Positions 17,406 through 25,845 of a DNA stretch of 64,000 nt are shown here, piece by piece. The notes beneath the pieces are model-generated. The model made no database searches. It was not told the origin of the DNA and saw only the letters and a list, made by a program, of their open reading frames with translations. Numbering within the stretch: the first letter of the stretch is position 1; every line of letters starts with the position of its first letter. Source of the DNA: Methanosarcinales archaeon. GTDB taxonomy: Archaea > Halobacteriota > UBA148 > JAUWXC01. Both the position numbers and the translations under genes were made by a program. Location: contig CP061209.1 of assembly GCA_026016205.1 (NCBI GenBank), forward strand, positions 570,330-634,329, in the 5' to 3' direction.

Positions 17406-18905
17406 ATGACAGACGAAGCAGGCATCAAGGGCTGCTTGGAGCCTTTTCTTAATCGCCTACCAGCGGTAAAACAACCTGAAGGGCATATCCACCTCAAAAA
17501 CAAGCTGATGTGGACTGGTGCTATACTCATAACCTATTTTGCACTTACGAATGTTCCCTTGTTTGGCCTTGCGCCGGAATCACAGGACCTGTTCGCAATG
17601 TACAGGGCGATTATGGCAGGCGCCTCTGGTTCAATTGTGCTGTTAGGCATAGGGCCAATCGTTACAGCCTCGATTATCCTGCAGCTATTCGTTGGCGCAG
17701 ACATTATCAAGCTAGATCTAAGCAATCCCAGCGATCAAGCGATATTCCAAGGTGCACAAAAGCTACTTGTGCTCGTCATGATCGTTTTGGAAACCGTGCC
17801 GCAAATAATCGGCGGATATCTGCGACCCGATGTTGCGCTGGCTAGTACGCTGGGCATTTCCCCAAGCATATTAACCTGGATTATCTTTACTCAGGTTTGT
17901 ATCGGTGGACTCTTGATCCTGTTCATGGATGAAGTGGTGTCAAAATGGGGCATCGGCTCTGGTGTCGGCTTGTTCATCGTTGCTGGAATATCCCAAGCCC
18001 TGGTCGGCGGCATCGTTAACTGGCAGGTCGACTACACAGGACTTCCAATCGGACTCATTCCAAGATGGCAACACATCCTCACTACCATACCCGTTTCACA
18101 ATTGCTCAGTGAAAGTGGATTGGTATTCCTTCTGCTCAGGGGAGGCGTTCTTGCCTTGATTTGCACGATCGTCGTCTTCCTGGTGGTCACATATGTAGAG
18201 AGCGTTAGGATAGAGATTCCATTATCGCATTCCGCGGTAAGGGGTGCAAGAGGGCGTTTTCCAGTAAAATTAATCTATGCGAGCGTTCTGCCCATGATAC
18301 TTGTCAGGGCGCTACAGGCAAATATCCAGATGTTCGGAATGCTGCTCTGGAATAGCCATCTACCGTTCATAGGGCATAATCCTGCTATAGGAGCTTTCAG
18401 CGGAAACATGGCAATCTCGGGCATAATGTACTACCTAGGGCCACTGCACGGCCCTGGAGACTGGATTCCTGCCTTAGTATGGCAAAATCCTGAACTGGTG
18501 CACCTGCAGTTATGGCAGATTGCTCTCAGATGCGTGACAGACTTGACCATGATGATTGTCGGCGGCATGATCTTTGCAATATTCTGGATTGAAACCAGCG
18601 GCATGGGAGCGAAATCCGTAGCGGCCCAAATTCAAGGCTCTGGTCTACAAATCCCTGGATTCAGGCGTGATGTCGGCGCGCTCGAGAGGGTTATGAAACG
18701 CTACATACCAAAGGTAACGGTAATAGGCGGTGCATTTATCGGGGCGCTTACAGTCATAGCAAGCCTGTTTGGCCTGATTGGAAATGTAGGCGGCACGGGA
18801 CTTTTGTTGACGGTAGATATCGTTTACCAGATGTATGAGCAACTAGCATCAGAACAGATGATGGAGATGCATCCAATGATGAGAAAATTCCTAGGAGGAG
18901 AGTGA
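17406..18905 (+). CDS. secY: protein translocase subunit SecY
   Basis: A 499-residue SecY with about ten membrane helices, forming the channel for secreted and membrane proteins with SecE and Sec-beta (neither in this window). Marks: the N-terminal amphipathic region, the plug area IMAGASGSIVLLGIGPIVTA, the cytosolic loop SVRIEIPLSHSAVRGARGRF that contacts the ribosome, and ETSGMGAKSVAAQIQGSGLQ. Length is at the long end of the archaeal range. It overlaps nothing and sits between uL15 and adk as in many euryarchaea. Confidence 0.96.
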   Translation: MTDEAGIKGCLEPFLNRLPAVKQPEGHIHLKNKLMWTGAILITYFALTNVPLFGLAPESQDLFAMYRAIMAGASGSIVLLGIGPIVTASIILQLFVGADIIKLDLSNPSDQAIFQGAQKLLVLVMIVLETVPQIIGGYLRPDVALASTLGISPSILTWIIFTQVCIGGLLILFMDEVVSKWGIGSGVGLFIVAGISQALVGGIVNWQVDYTGLPIGLIPRWQHILTTIPVSQLLSESGLVFLLLRGGVLALICTIVVFLVVTYVESVRIEIPLSHSAVRGARGRFPVKLIYASVLPMILVRALQANIQMFGMLLWNSHLPFIGHNPAIGAFSGNMAISGIMYYLGPLHGPGDWIPALVWQNPELVHLQLWQIALRCVTDLTMMIVGGMIFAIFWIETSGMGAKSVAAQIQGSGLQIPGFRRDVGALERVMKRYIPKVTVIGGAFIGALTVIASLFGLIGNVGGTGLLLTVDIVYQMYEQLASEQMMEMHPMMRKFLGGE

Positions 18906-18910
18906 TTAAA

Positions 18911-19564
18911 ATGAAATTTGTACTTCTTGGTCCACCGGGTGCTGGCAAGGGCACCCAAGCAGAGAGATTAGCCAAAAAATATGGCATCCCGCACATAGCC
19001 ACAGGGGATATCTTACGGCAGAGTGTAAAAGATAGAACCAAATCAGGAATGTTAGCAAAATCCTACATGGACAAAGGCGAATTAGTGCCAGACCAGATCC
19101 TGATAGGCATTATAAGAGACAGGCTATCCAGTGTGGATTGTTCGAAAGGGTTCATCTTGGATGGATTCCCAAGGACGGTAACACAAGCAGATGCGTTGTC
19201 GAGTATTTTGCGTAGGTTAAATCAAAAACTCGATGGAATGATTAATTTAGAGGTGCCACAAGAAAAGGTGATTGCACGACTCTCCAGCAGGAGGGTATGC
19301 AGGTCATGCGGCACGAATTACCACATAGAATTTAACCCGCCCAAAGAGGAGGGTAAATGCGACAAGTGCGATGGACAGCTATACCAGAGAGACGATGACA
19401 AGGAAGAGTCAATCCAGAACAGGCTCAAGGTGTACCAGCGCCAGACAGAGCCCCTCATAAAATATTACAAAAAAGAGGGGTTGCTGATTCCGGTAGATGG
19501 AGCAAAAGATATATCGGCAGTATTTGAGGACCTTTGCACGATTTTTGAGGGCGTAAAAAAATGA
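18911..19564 (+). CDS. adk: adenylate kinase (zinc-lid type)
   Basis: A 217-residue adenylate kinase of the bacterial-like class. P-loop LLGPPGAGKGTQAERLAKKY, AMP-binding ATGDILRQSVK and GFILDGFPRTVTQADAL, LID with CRSCGTNY...CDKCDGQL, i.e. four cysteines that hold zinc. It interconverts ATP, ADP and AMP. The start at 18911 follows GGAGGAG; a GTG at 18902 overlaps secY and is not preferred. Ends with a 4-bp overlap with the next gene. Confidence 0.96.
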   Translation: MKFVLLGPPGAGKGTQAERLAKKYGIPHIATGDILRQSVKDRTKSGMLAKSYMDKGELVPDQILIGIIRDRLSSVDCSKGFILDGFPRTVTQADALSSILRRLNQKLDGMINLEVPQEKVIARLSSRRVCRSCGTNYHIEFNPPKEEGKCDKCDGQLYQRDDDKEESIQNRLKVYQRQTEPLIKYYKKEGLLIPVDGAKDISAVFEDLCTIFEGVKK

Positions 19565-20166
19565 AGAGCAAGTTTAAAGATATCTTGGATAAGGCAGCGA
19601 TGATTGCCGGGTTTGGCCTTATCATTGGATTTATGAACCAAGGATTTCGCGAGTCGCTTGGAGCGACGATGGACATTCTATTAGGTCCCCTAACCGTTTT
19701 TCCCGTATACATCGTGATATTCATCTTGGCTATGGTCACGGGCCTGTACACGTCGCTTATGCAGAAATGTACCATCGACTGGGAAAAAACCAGACGTGCT
19801 ACCGAGCAGATGAAGCAATTCCAAAAGGAGTTTAGGGAAGCGCAACTGTCGGAGAACAAACACAAATTGAAGAAGTTAGAAGAGCAAAAGGGGGACATCA
19901 TGGCGATGCAAGCGGAGATGTCAAAACAGCAGCTCAAGCCCATGGCATATATCATGCTGGTGACGTTGCCGGTATTCGGCTGGCTGTATTACTTAATGTT
20001 CACCCTGCGCCCTGAAGCCAGTATCATCTTGCCATTTTACGGCCTTAAAATATTGGCGGCAGATAGGGTCCTTAAATTTATACCAGTATGGATATTCTGG
20101 TATGCCCTTTGCTCCATGTCGGTGAGCCAAATAATCCGGAAGGCGTTGAACATGGGTGGGGCATAA
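19561..20166 (+). CDS. DUF106 / EMC3-like membrane protein insertase
   Basis: A 201-residue membrane protein of the DUF106 family, the archaeal member of the Oxa1 superfamily with EMC3, Get1 and TMCO1. Helices at about 12-27 and 43-62 flank the charged coiled coil (RRATEQMKQFQKEFREAQ, KLKKLEEQKGDIM). Later helices lie around 128-143, 150-170 and 176-193. By family it inserts membrane proteins next to the ribosome, which fits a position directly after secY and adk. Confidence 0.88.
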   Translation: MKSKFKDILDKAAMIAGFGLIIGFMNQGFRESLGATMDILLGPLTVFPVYIVIFILAMVTGLYTSLMQKCTIDWEKTRRATEQMKQFQKEFREAQLSENKHKLKKLEEQKGDIMAMQAEMSKQQLKPMAYIMLVTLPVFGWLYYLMFTLRPEASIILPFYGLKILAADRVLKFIPVWIFWYALCSMSVSQIIRKALNMGGA

Positions 20167-20168
20167 TC

Positions 20169-20696
20169 ATGATTATCACACTAAGCGGATTGCCCGGCAG
20201 CGGTACAACTACCATAGCAAAAATCGTAGCGAGCCGACTCAAGCTGAAAGTGATTTCTGCCGGAGACACATTCAGAGAGATGGCAGCCGAGCAAAATATG
20301 ACGCTTTCCGAGTTTGGGAAACTGGCAGAATCTAACACGGAAATAGACCAGACAATTGACCAAAGACAAGCCCAGATTGCGAAAGAGGGAGATAATCTCT
20401 TAGTCGAGGGGCGGCTCTCTGGATGGATGGTAGAAAATGCTGACCTCAAAATATGGCTCAAAACGCCGATTGAAGTGCGATGTGAGCGAATTGCAAAGAG
20501 AGATGGCATACCGCTGGAACAAGCAATGCGCGAAACAAAGGAGAGAGAGAAATGCGAGGCGGTGCGATACCTCGAGCACTATGACATCAATATCGGCAAT
20601 CTGGAGCCTTATAACCTGATAATCGATTCATCAAAATGGGACGGCAACAGCATCGCGGAGATAGTTGGTTGCTCCATAGAGTTGAGTGCTAAATGA
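20169..20696 (+). CDS. cmk: cytidylate kinase
   Basis: A 175-residue archaeal CMP kinase: P-loop ITLSGLPGSGTTTIAKIVAS, then FREMAAEQNMTLSEFGKLAE and LVEGRLSGWM. It makes CDP from CMP. The ATG at 20169 is two bases after the previous stop codon; a longer in-frame start at 20088 would overlap the DUF106 gene and lacks support. Overlaps cbf5 by 4 bp. Confidence 0.94.
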   Translation: MIITLSGLPGSGTTTIAKIVASRLKLKVISAGDTFREMAAEQNMTLSEFGKLAESNTEIDQTIDQRQAQIAKEGDNLLVEGRLSGWMVENADLKIWLKTPIEVRCERIAKRDGIPLEQAMRETKEREKCEAVRYLEHYDINIGNLEPYNLIIDSSKWDGNSIAEIVGCSIELSAK

Positions 20697-21691
20697 GCCC
20701 CTTATTTGAGAAGAGAAGAACGCTGGCAAAGGCATCAGACACAACTGATGCCAAGTACGGATGTACGCCAGAAAGGCGCAACCTTAAAGAGCACATCAAC
20801 AAAGGAGTGGTGAATATAGACAAACCACCCGGTCCAACATCGCACGAGGTGGTCGCGTGGGTCAAGGACATCTTACATGTGAACAAGGCAGGTCACAGCG
20901 GGACATTAGACCCCAAAGTGACGGGTGCACTTCCCATAATGCTTGGAGATGCTGTCAAAGCTGTCGGCACCCTGCTAACCGCGGGCAAAGAATATATATG
21001 TATAATGAGACTTCAGAGAAGTGCTTCAAAAGCAAAGATAATGGAAACCTGCGCTGAGTTTGTCGGGACGATATACCAGAAACCACCAATGAAGTCTGCA
21101 GTGAAGCGACAGATTCGCAAACGGAGAATATACTATCTGGAAATAATGGAGATAGAAGGCAAAGACGTGCTGTTCAAAGTAGGTTGTGAGTCAGGAACCT
21201 ATATAAGGAAACTTTGCCATGATATCGGCGAGGCTCTCGGCACTGGCGCACACATGCTGGAGCTGCGCAGAATCAAGTCAGGGCCATTTACAGAAGCAAA
21301 TCTGACAACCATGCACAATCTCAAGGACGCCTATGTCCTGTGGGAAGAAGATGGCACTGAATCATACCTAAGGAAGATGATCCTTCCGATGGAGCGGGCG
21401 TTGGAGCATCTACCAAGAATATCCATAAGGGACACGGCGGTGGATGCAATCTGCCACGGTGCAGACCTTGCCGCCCCAGGAATATTGACAGTAGAAAGTG
21501 ATATTAAGGCTGGAGACCTGATAGCAGTGTTTACGTTAAAGGGTGAAGTAGTCTGCCTTGGCACGGCAAAAATGACGTCGATGCAAATATTGAACGCCAA
21601 GAGCGGGATTGCAGTTGACACCGATAGAGTCTTAATGAAGCCGGGCATATACCCCAAGGCGTGGACACATAAGACTGCCGAGGTCGCCTAG
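20693..21691 (+). CDS. cbf5: tRNA/rRNA pseudouridine synthase Cbf5
   Basis: A 332-residue Cbf5/TruB-family protein, the catalytic subunit of H/ACA guide RNPs, which also modifies tRNA U55. Catalytic aspartate lies in HSGTLDPKVTGALPIMLGDA. Other marks: RIYYLEIMEIEGKDVLFKVG, SGTYIRKLCHDIGEALG, and a C-terminal PUA domain (from about residue 240: ISIRDTAVDAICHGADLAAP and VAVFTLKGEVVCLG-like). The stop codon TAG lies inside the D-arm of the tRNA-Ser gene, so the last 15 bases serve both genes. Confidence 0.95.
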   Translation: MSPLFEKRRTLAKASDTTDAKYGCTPERRNLKEHINKGVVNIDKPPGPTSHEVVAWVKDILHVNKAGHSGTLDPKVTGALPIMLGDAVKAVGTLLTAGKEYICIMRLQRSASKAKIMETCAEFVGTIYQKPPMKSAVKRQIRKRRIYYLEIMEIEGKDVLFKVGCESGTYIRKLCHDIGEALGTGAHMLELRRIKSGPFTEANLTTMHNLKDAYVLWEEDGTESYLRKMILPMERALEHLPRISIRDTAVDAICHGADLAAPGILTVESDIKAGDLIAVFTLKGEVVCLGTAKMTSMQILNAKSGIAVDTDRVLMKPGIYPKAWTHKTAEVA

Positions 21692-21773
21692 CCCGGTATG
21701 GCGCAGGCCTGGAATTGATTCAGGGAGCCTGTTGTGCATTTGCACTGCAAGGGTTCAAATCCCTTCCTCGGCG
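21677..21773 (+). tRNA. tRNA-Ser(GGA) with an 11-nt intron
   Basis: Acceptor GCCGAGG pairs with CCTCGGC and is followed by discriminator G. D-arm is GCC/GGC, anticodon stem CAGGC/GCCTG, long variable arm with a GTGC/GCAC stem, T-arm AAGGG/CCCTT around TTCAAAT. The anticodon loop is 18 nt; removing 21715-21725 leaves CTGGAAA with anticodon GGA, the archaeal intron position after base 37. The 5' end overlaps cbf5 by 15 bp. It precedes rps13, as in other euryarchaea. Confidence 0.9.
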
Positions 21774-21785
21774 CTTGGAGGATAA

Positions 21786-22280
21786 ATGCCAAAGAAGAAT
21801 GAAAAAACAGAAGAGGAAAGTATCAAGCATATAGTCAGGATTGTCAACACTGACTTGAAAGGGAAAAAGAGCGTATGCTATGCACTTACTGGTATAAAGG
21901 GCATTTCCAGAAGAGCAGCAAGAGTGATAACACGGAAAGCTGGAATAGACCCAAATGCGACGATGGGGCATTTATCGGATGAAGAAATCGACAAGCTAAA
22001 AAAAGCAGTCGATGAATTTGAAAAAACTGCCCCTATCTGGATGATTAATAGGCAAAAAGATAACGTAACTGGAGGCAATCGACATGTAATCGGCGCTAAG
22101 CTCATGCTACAGCTTAGAGAAGACCTCAACAGGTTAAAGAAGATACGAAGTTACAGGGGCATTAGACACGAGAGAGGGTTAAAAGTAAGAGGTCAGAAGA
22201 CTAGGTCTACCGGAAGAAGGGGTGCCGTGGTTGGCGTTGTAAGAAAGAGGATACTCGCAGAAAAAGCAGAGAAGAAATAG
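21786..22280 (+). CDS. rps13: ribosomal protein uS13
   Basis: A 164-residue uS13, which contacts tRNAs and uL5 from the head. Marks: IVRIVNTDLKGKKSVCYALT, GIKGISRRAARVITRKAG, RGIRHERGLKVRGQKTRSTG. N-terminal charged extension of about 15 residues. First gene of the uS13-uS4-uS11-rpo3 block. Confidence 0.97.
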   Translation: MPKKNEKTEEESIKHIVRIVNTDLKGKKSVCYALTGIKGISRRAARVITRKAGIDPNATMGHLSDEEIDKLKKAVDEFEKTAPIWMINRQKDNVTGGNRHVIGAKLMLQLREDLNRLKKIRSYRGIRHERGLKVRGQKTRSTGRRGAVVGVVRKRILAEKAEKK

Positions 22281-22290
22281 GTGATAAACA

Positions 22291-22827
22291 ATGGGATACC
22301 CGGGAAAGAATCGTAAAACGTATGAGCCACCAAGTCACCCATGGCAGGCAATAAGGATGTCTGAGGAAGCGGCACTGGTCAAAAAATACGGCCTAAGAAA
22401 TAAGCGAGAAATCTGGAAAGCACACAGCATACTGAGAAAATATCGGCGAGAGGCTCGAAAAATGCTCGCAAAGTCAACTGCTACCAGCGAAGGGGATGTG
22501 CGCGCCAAGGAAGAGGAAATAAAAACCCTAGAAAAACTAAATAAGATGAACCTCTTAAAGGAAAGCGCTAAATTAGATGATGTCCTTGCCCTAAAGACCG
22601 AAGACATATTAGAACGGAGATTGCAAACCCAAGTGCATCGGAAAGGTCTTGCAAATTCTATGAAACAGGCACGTCAACTCATCACTCACGGACACATCAC
22701 AGTTGCAGGGAGGAAAGTCACTATCCCAGGTTATTTAGTTCGGAAGAACGAAGAAGCGCAGATAGGGTATTATGTCGGATCTTCCATGATAAAAAACTTA
22801 AAACCTAAAGCAAAAGCAGCGGAGTAG
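22291..22827 (+). CDS. rps4: ribosomal protein uS4
   Basis: A 178-residue uS4, an early assembly protein. Marks: [39 protein letters not shown], and the S4 RNA-binding motif with [20 protein letters not shown] and [20 protein letters not shown]. Normal archaeal length. Confidence 0.97.
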   Translation: MGYPGKNRKTYEPPSHPWQAIRMSEEAALVKKYGLRNKREIWKAHSILRKYRREARKMLAKSTATSEGDVRAKEEEIKTLEKLNKMNLLKESAKLDDVLALKTEDILERRLQTQVHRKGLANSMKQARQLITHGHITVAGRKVTIPGYLVRKNEEAQIGYYVGSSMIKNLKPKAKAAE

Positions 22828-22836
22828 GATATATCT

Positions 22837-23226
22837 ATGTCAAGTGAAAAATGGGGAATTGCACATATATATGCGTCGTTTAACAACACGATTATCACGA
22901 TAACCGACTTGACTGGGGCTGAGACCATTGCGAAGTCCTCGGGCGGAATGGTGGTTAAAGCAGATAGGGATGAAAGCTCACCATATGCAGCGATGCAACT
23001 CGCGATGAACGTTGCGGACCAAGCAAAGGAGAAGGGCATTATAGGCGTTCATGTACGAGTGAGGGCGCCAGGTGGCAACAAACAACGCAGCCCAGGTCCG
23101 GGAGCACAAGCCGCAATACGAGCATTAGCCAGAGCGGGGCTACAAATTGGACGGATTGAAGATGTGACACCCGTACCACATGATGGGACGCGCGCATCTG
23201 GCGGGAAAAGAGGGAGAAGAGTCTAA
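22837..23226 (+). CDS. rps11: ribosomal protein uS11
   Basis: A 129-residue uS11 of the platform. Marks: [40 protein letters not shown], and the end [20 protein letters not shown]. Ends at the rpo3 start codon with no gap. Confidence 0.97.
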   Translation: MSSEKWGIAHIYASFNNTIITITDLTGAETIAKSSGGMVVKADRDESSPYAAMQLAMNVADQAKEKGIIGVHVRVRAPGGNKQRSPGPGAQAAIRALARAGLQIGRIEDVTPVPHDGTRASGGKRGRRV

Positions 23227-24009
23227 ATGAACGTCGATATAATCGAATTATCCGAGTTAAAAGCAAAATTTGTGTTATCTGGTGTCTCACCAGCTTTTGC
23301 AAATGCCCTGAGACGTAGTATGATTATTGAAGTGCCATCTCTGGCGATAGACGACGTCAACATATACGAGAACATGTCCGTGTTGTTCGATGAAGTAATC
23401 GCCCTGCGTCTTGGACTGATACCTCTCAAAACGGATTTAAACTCATATGTACTTCGCTCTGAGTGCAAGTGCGAGGATGGTTGCCCCAAATGCCAGGTAT
23501 CCCTAATGCTCAGTGTTGAAGGGCCAAAAACGGTCTACTCGGGAGACTTACAGTCCAGCGACCCAAAGGTCGTTCCCGCAGAAGCAAATATCCCTATCGT
23601 CAAGCTTAAAAAGGACCAAAAACTGGTATTAGAGGCGATAGCCATATTGGGCAAGGGCAAGGACCATGCAAAATGGCAACCTGCAGTTGCATGTGGTTAT
23701 AAAAACATGCCGAAAATCGTCATTTCAGGATGTGACGGATGCGGTGCATGTGTGGATGTTTGCCCCATAGGTATATTAGAGCTAGATAAAACAGTAATAG
23801 TCAAAGATGAGGCAAAATGCTCGCTATGCCGCCTTTGCGAAAAATCATGCGAATCCGGGGCGATAAAAATAAACACAGACCCGACATCATTTGTGTTTTC
23901 TGTTGAAGTTGATGGGTCGATGTTGTGCATAGAGGCGATAATAAGGGCTACGGATGAGATCAAGACAAAAGCTAAGGCATTAACAAAAAATTTAAGTGTA
24001 TTAACCTAA
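23227..24009 (+). CDS. rpoD: RNA polymerase subunit Rpo3 (RpoD) with a two-cluster ferredoxin-like domain
   Basis: A 260-residue Rpo3, the alpha-like assembly platform of archaeal RNA polymerase. The alpha motif VSPAFANALRRSMIIEVPSL opens the protein. At about residues 168-215 a dicluster ferredoxin-like domain is inserted: CDGCGACVDVCP and CSLCRLCEKSCESG, so all eight cysteines for two 4Fe-4S clusters are present. Another CxCxxxCxxC pattern (ECKCEDGCPKC, near residue 80) may bind metal. Clusters in Rpo3 are known in Methanosarcina and Sulfolobus and are linked to assembly and redox response. It ends one base before tRNA-Leu. Confidence 0.95.
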   Translation: MNVDIIELSELKAKFVLSGVSPAFANALRRSMIIEVPSLAIDDVNIYENMSVLFDEVIALRLGLIPLKTDLNSYVLRSECKCEDGCPKCQVSLMLSVEGPKTVYSGDLQSSDPKVVPAEANIPIVKLKKDQKLVLEAIAILGKGKDHAKWQPAVACGYKNMPKIVISGCDGCGACVDVCPIGILELDKTVIVKDEAKCSLCRLCEKSCESGAIKINTDPTSFVFSVEVDGSMLCIEAIIRATDEIKTKAKALTKNLSVLT

Positions 24010-24010
24010 A

Positions 24011-24126
24011 GCGGGGGTTGCCAAGTCAGGTTAACAATCTTTTTGGTTGCAAAAAGGTTGACTAAAGGCGCAAGGTTGAGGGCCTTGTCCCGTAGGGGTT
24101 CGCGAGTTCAAATCTCGTCCCCCGCA
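24011..24126 (+). tRNA. tRNA-Leu(GAG) with an apparent D-loop intron
   Basis: Acceptor GCGGGGG pairs with CCCCCGC, discriminator A. Anticodon stem CAAGG/CCTTG holds loop TTGAGGG, anticodon GAG, with no intron there. Variable arm TCCC...GGGG; T-arm GCGAG/CTCGT around TTCAAAT. The D-stem GCC (24020-24022) pairs with GGC at 24067-24069, leaving a 44-nt loop. Removal of about 24033-24063 (31 nt) leaves a normal 13-nt loop. The extra part folds into AATCTTTTTG/CAAAAAGGTT (10 bp) flanked by AGTC/GACT, like a bulge-helix-bulge site. Exact ends uncertain. Confidence 0.85.
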
Positions 24127-24150
24127 TCACCAGCAAAACAGGGAGTGGAA

Positions 24151-24510
24151 ATGAGAAAGACGAAAACGAATCCAAGATTAGCAAAACTAATAGGAATGCT
24201 CAAAGTCAGGTCAAGGGATGAAAACGCGCCGATCTGGCGGAGTGTTGCAAAAAAGTTAGAGCGACCTACGCGCCACTACGCAGATGTAAACATCAGCAAG
24301 ATTAATCGGCATACAAGTAAGGATGAAACCGTGCTCGTGCCAGGCAAGGTGCTCGGTGCGGGTGTGCTAGACCATCCAGTTACTGTTGCCGCACTCAGCT
24401 TCAGCTCTTCTGCAAGGGATAAGATCGCATCCGCCAAGGGAAAATGCACTTTAATCGAAAAGTTGATAGAGGAGAACCCTTCTGGTAAAGGAATCAGGAT
24501 AATTCAATAG
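24151..24510 (+). CDS. rpl18e: ribosomal protein eL18
   Basis: A 119-residue eL18. Marks: [59 protein letters not shown]. The frame is open back into the tRNA-Leu gene; the ATG at 24151, preceded by GGGAGTGGAA, is the family start. Confidence 0.96.
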   Translation: MRKTKTNPRLAKLIGMLKVRSRDENAPIWRSVAKKLERPTRHYADVNISKINRHTSKDETVLVPGKVLGAGVLDHPVTVAALSFSSSARDKIASAKGKCTLIEKLIEENPSGKGIRIIQ

Positions 24511-24521
24511 GGAGACTATAA

Positions 24522-24938
24522 ATGACTGTTATCGATGCAGACGGACTTATATTAGGGCGATTGGCATCACATATCTCGAAGCGCCTCCTATCAGGAGAGG
24601 ATATCATTATCGTGAATGCAGAGAAATCCGTAATCTCCGGGTCCAAAGATAGCATTTCAGAAAAATACAAGAGCCATATAAACAGAGGGAGCCAAGAAAG
24701 GAAGACGCATTTTCCGAAAAGACCGGATAGGATATTGAAAAGAACGATAAGAGGTATGCTCCCATATAAGCAAAAACGCGGTAGAAATGCGTACTCGCTG
24801 TTAAGAGTGTATATTGAAGTGCCGAATGAACTGCAAGATGCACATTTTGAAACGATTGAAGGCGCTAAAGCGGCACGGTTGAGCGCGCAATACGTCCGGT
24901 TGGGTGAATTGAGCAAAAAACTCGGCGCATCTTGGTGA
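24522..24938 (+). CDS. rpl13: ribosomal protein uL13
   Basis: A 138-residue uL13, an early binder of 23S rRNA. Marks: TVIDADGLILGRLASHISKR, KSHINRGSQERKTHFPKRPD and RTIRGMLPYKQKRGRNA. It lies in the eL18-uL13-uS9-Rpo10 block. No oddities. Confidence 0.97.
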   Translation: MTVIDADGLILGRLASHISKRLLSGEDIIIVNAEKSVISGSKDSISEKYKSHINRGSQERKTHFPKRPDRILKRTIRGMLPYKQKRGRNAYSLLRVYIEVPNELQDAHFETIEGAKAARLSAQYVRLGELSKKLGASW

Positions 24939-24944
24939 TAAAAC

Positions 24945-25340
24945 ATGATAGTTAATACAAGTGGTAAGAGGAAAAAAGCAATCGCGAGGGCTACGATAAA
25001 GAGTGGAACTGGACGAACCAGGATAAACAAAAAGCCCCTGGAGATCCTTGAGCCGGAATTAGCGAGGCTTAAAATACTGGAGCTGTTAAACCTTGCCGGA
25101 AATGCTGTTGCGGGGCTAGATATAGAGGTTAATGTGCAAGGGGGAGGCATTATGGGACAAGCGGATGCAGTTAGGACTGCCATAGCCAAAGGACTGGTTC
25201 AATTGACAAAGGATACCTCGCTTAGAGAGGCTTTTCTGGAATATGACCGAAATCTTTTAGTTAGCGATGCCAGACAAAAAGAGCGCAAAAAGTTTGGTGG
25301 ACCTGGAGCGAGGGCGAAGCGGCAAAAATCATACAGGTGA
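24945..25340 (+). CDS. rps9: ribosomal protein uS9
   Basis: A 131-residue uS9; its C-terminal tail touches the P-site tRNA. Marks: [40 protein letters not shown] and the ending [17 protein letters not shown]. Normal context and length. Confidence 0.97.
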   Translation: MIVNTSGKRKKAIARATIKSGTGRTRINKKPLEILEPELARLKILELLNLAGNAVAGLDIEVNVQGGGIMGQADAVRTAIAKGLVQLTKDTSLREAFLEYDRNLLVSDARQKERKKFGGPGARAKRQKSYR

Positions 25341-25344
25341 TACT

Positions 25345-25557
25345 ATGATACCAATTAGATGTTTTACATGCGGAAAAGTCATATCCGGTGTATGGGACGA
25401 GTATAAGAAGCGAGTGGAGGAGAAGAAGAAAGAGCTTGGAACAGACGACGTCAAGGTAGGAGACATCCTGGACGACTTGGGTATCGAAAGATACTGCTGT
25501 CGACGAATGTTGATGGCACATGTGGAGCTGGTGGATGTACTGGCACAATACCAATGA
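25345..25557 (+). CDS. rpoN: RNA polymerase subunit Rpo10 (RpoN)
   Basis: A 70-residue Rpo10, a zinc-binding subunit that helps hold the Rpo3/Rpo11 platform. Marks: [20 protein letters not shown] and [20 protein letters not shown], i.e. the atypical CxxC...CC zinc site. A longer in-frame start overlaps uS9; the ATG at 25345 after GTGATACT is the family start. Confidence 0.97.
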   Translation: MIPIRCFTCGKVISGVWDEYKKRVEEKKKELGTDDVKVGDILDDLGIERYCCRRMLMAHVELVDVLAQYQ

Positions 25558-25558
25558 A

Positions 25559-25633
25559 GGGGTTGTAGGGTAGTCTGGTCCATCCTATAGCGTTCGGGAC
25601 GCTGTGACCTGAGTTCAAATCTCAGCAACCCCA
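25559..25633 (+). tRNA. tRNA-Pro(CGG)
   Basis: A 75-nt tRNA without intron. Acceptor GGGGTTG pairs with CAACCCC, discriminator A. D-arm GGGT/ATCC, anticodon stem TAGCG/CGCTG with loop TTCGGGA (anticodon CGG), T-arm CTGAG/CTCAG around TTCAAAT. It lies one base after the rpo10 stop and before rpo6. Confidence 0.93.
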
Positions 25634-25668
25634 CTGGAACTGTTTTAAACCCCCTGGAGGAGATAAAT

Positions 25669-25845
25669 TTGGATAAAAAGTACACAAGATTCGAAAAAGC
25701 TAGGATAATTGGAGCCAGAGCCCTGCAGATTGTTATGGGGGCCCCAATCCTGATTTCAACGAAGTCAAGCGACCCGATAGATATAGCAATGCAAGAATTC
25801 GAGAAGGGTGTGATTCCCATAACGGTAAGAAGGATATGTAAATGA
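25669..25845 (+). CDS. rpoK: RNA polymerase subunit Rpo6 (RpoK)
   Basis: A 58-residue Rpo6, the omega-like subunit that latches Rpo1. Marks: [20 protein letters not shown] and [20 protein letters not shown], ending [12 protein letters not shown]. The start is TTG at 25669, supported by GGAGGAG six bases ahead; no ATG precedes the core motif. It overlaps the enolase start by 4 bp (ATGA). Confidence 0.96.
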   Translation: MDKKYTRFEKARIIGARALQIVMGAPILISTKSSDPIDIAMQEFEKGVIPITVRRICK

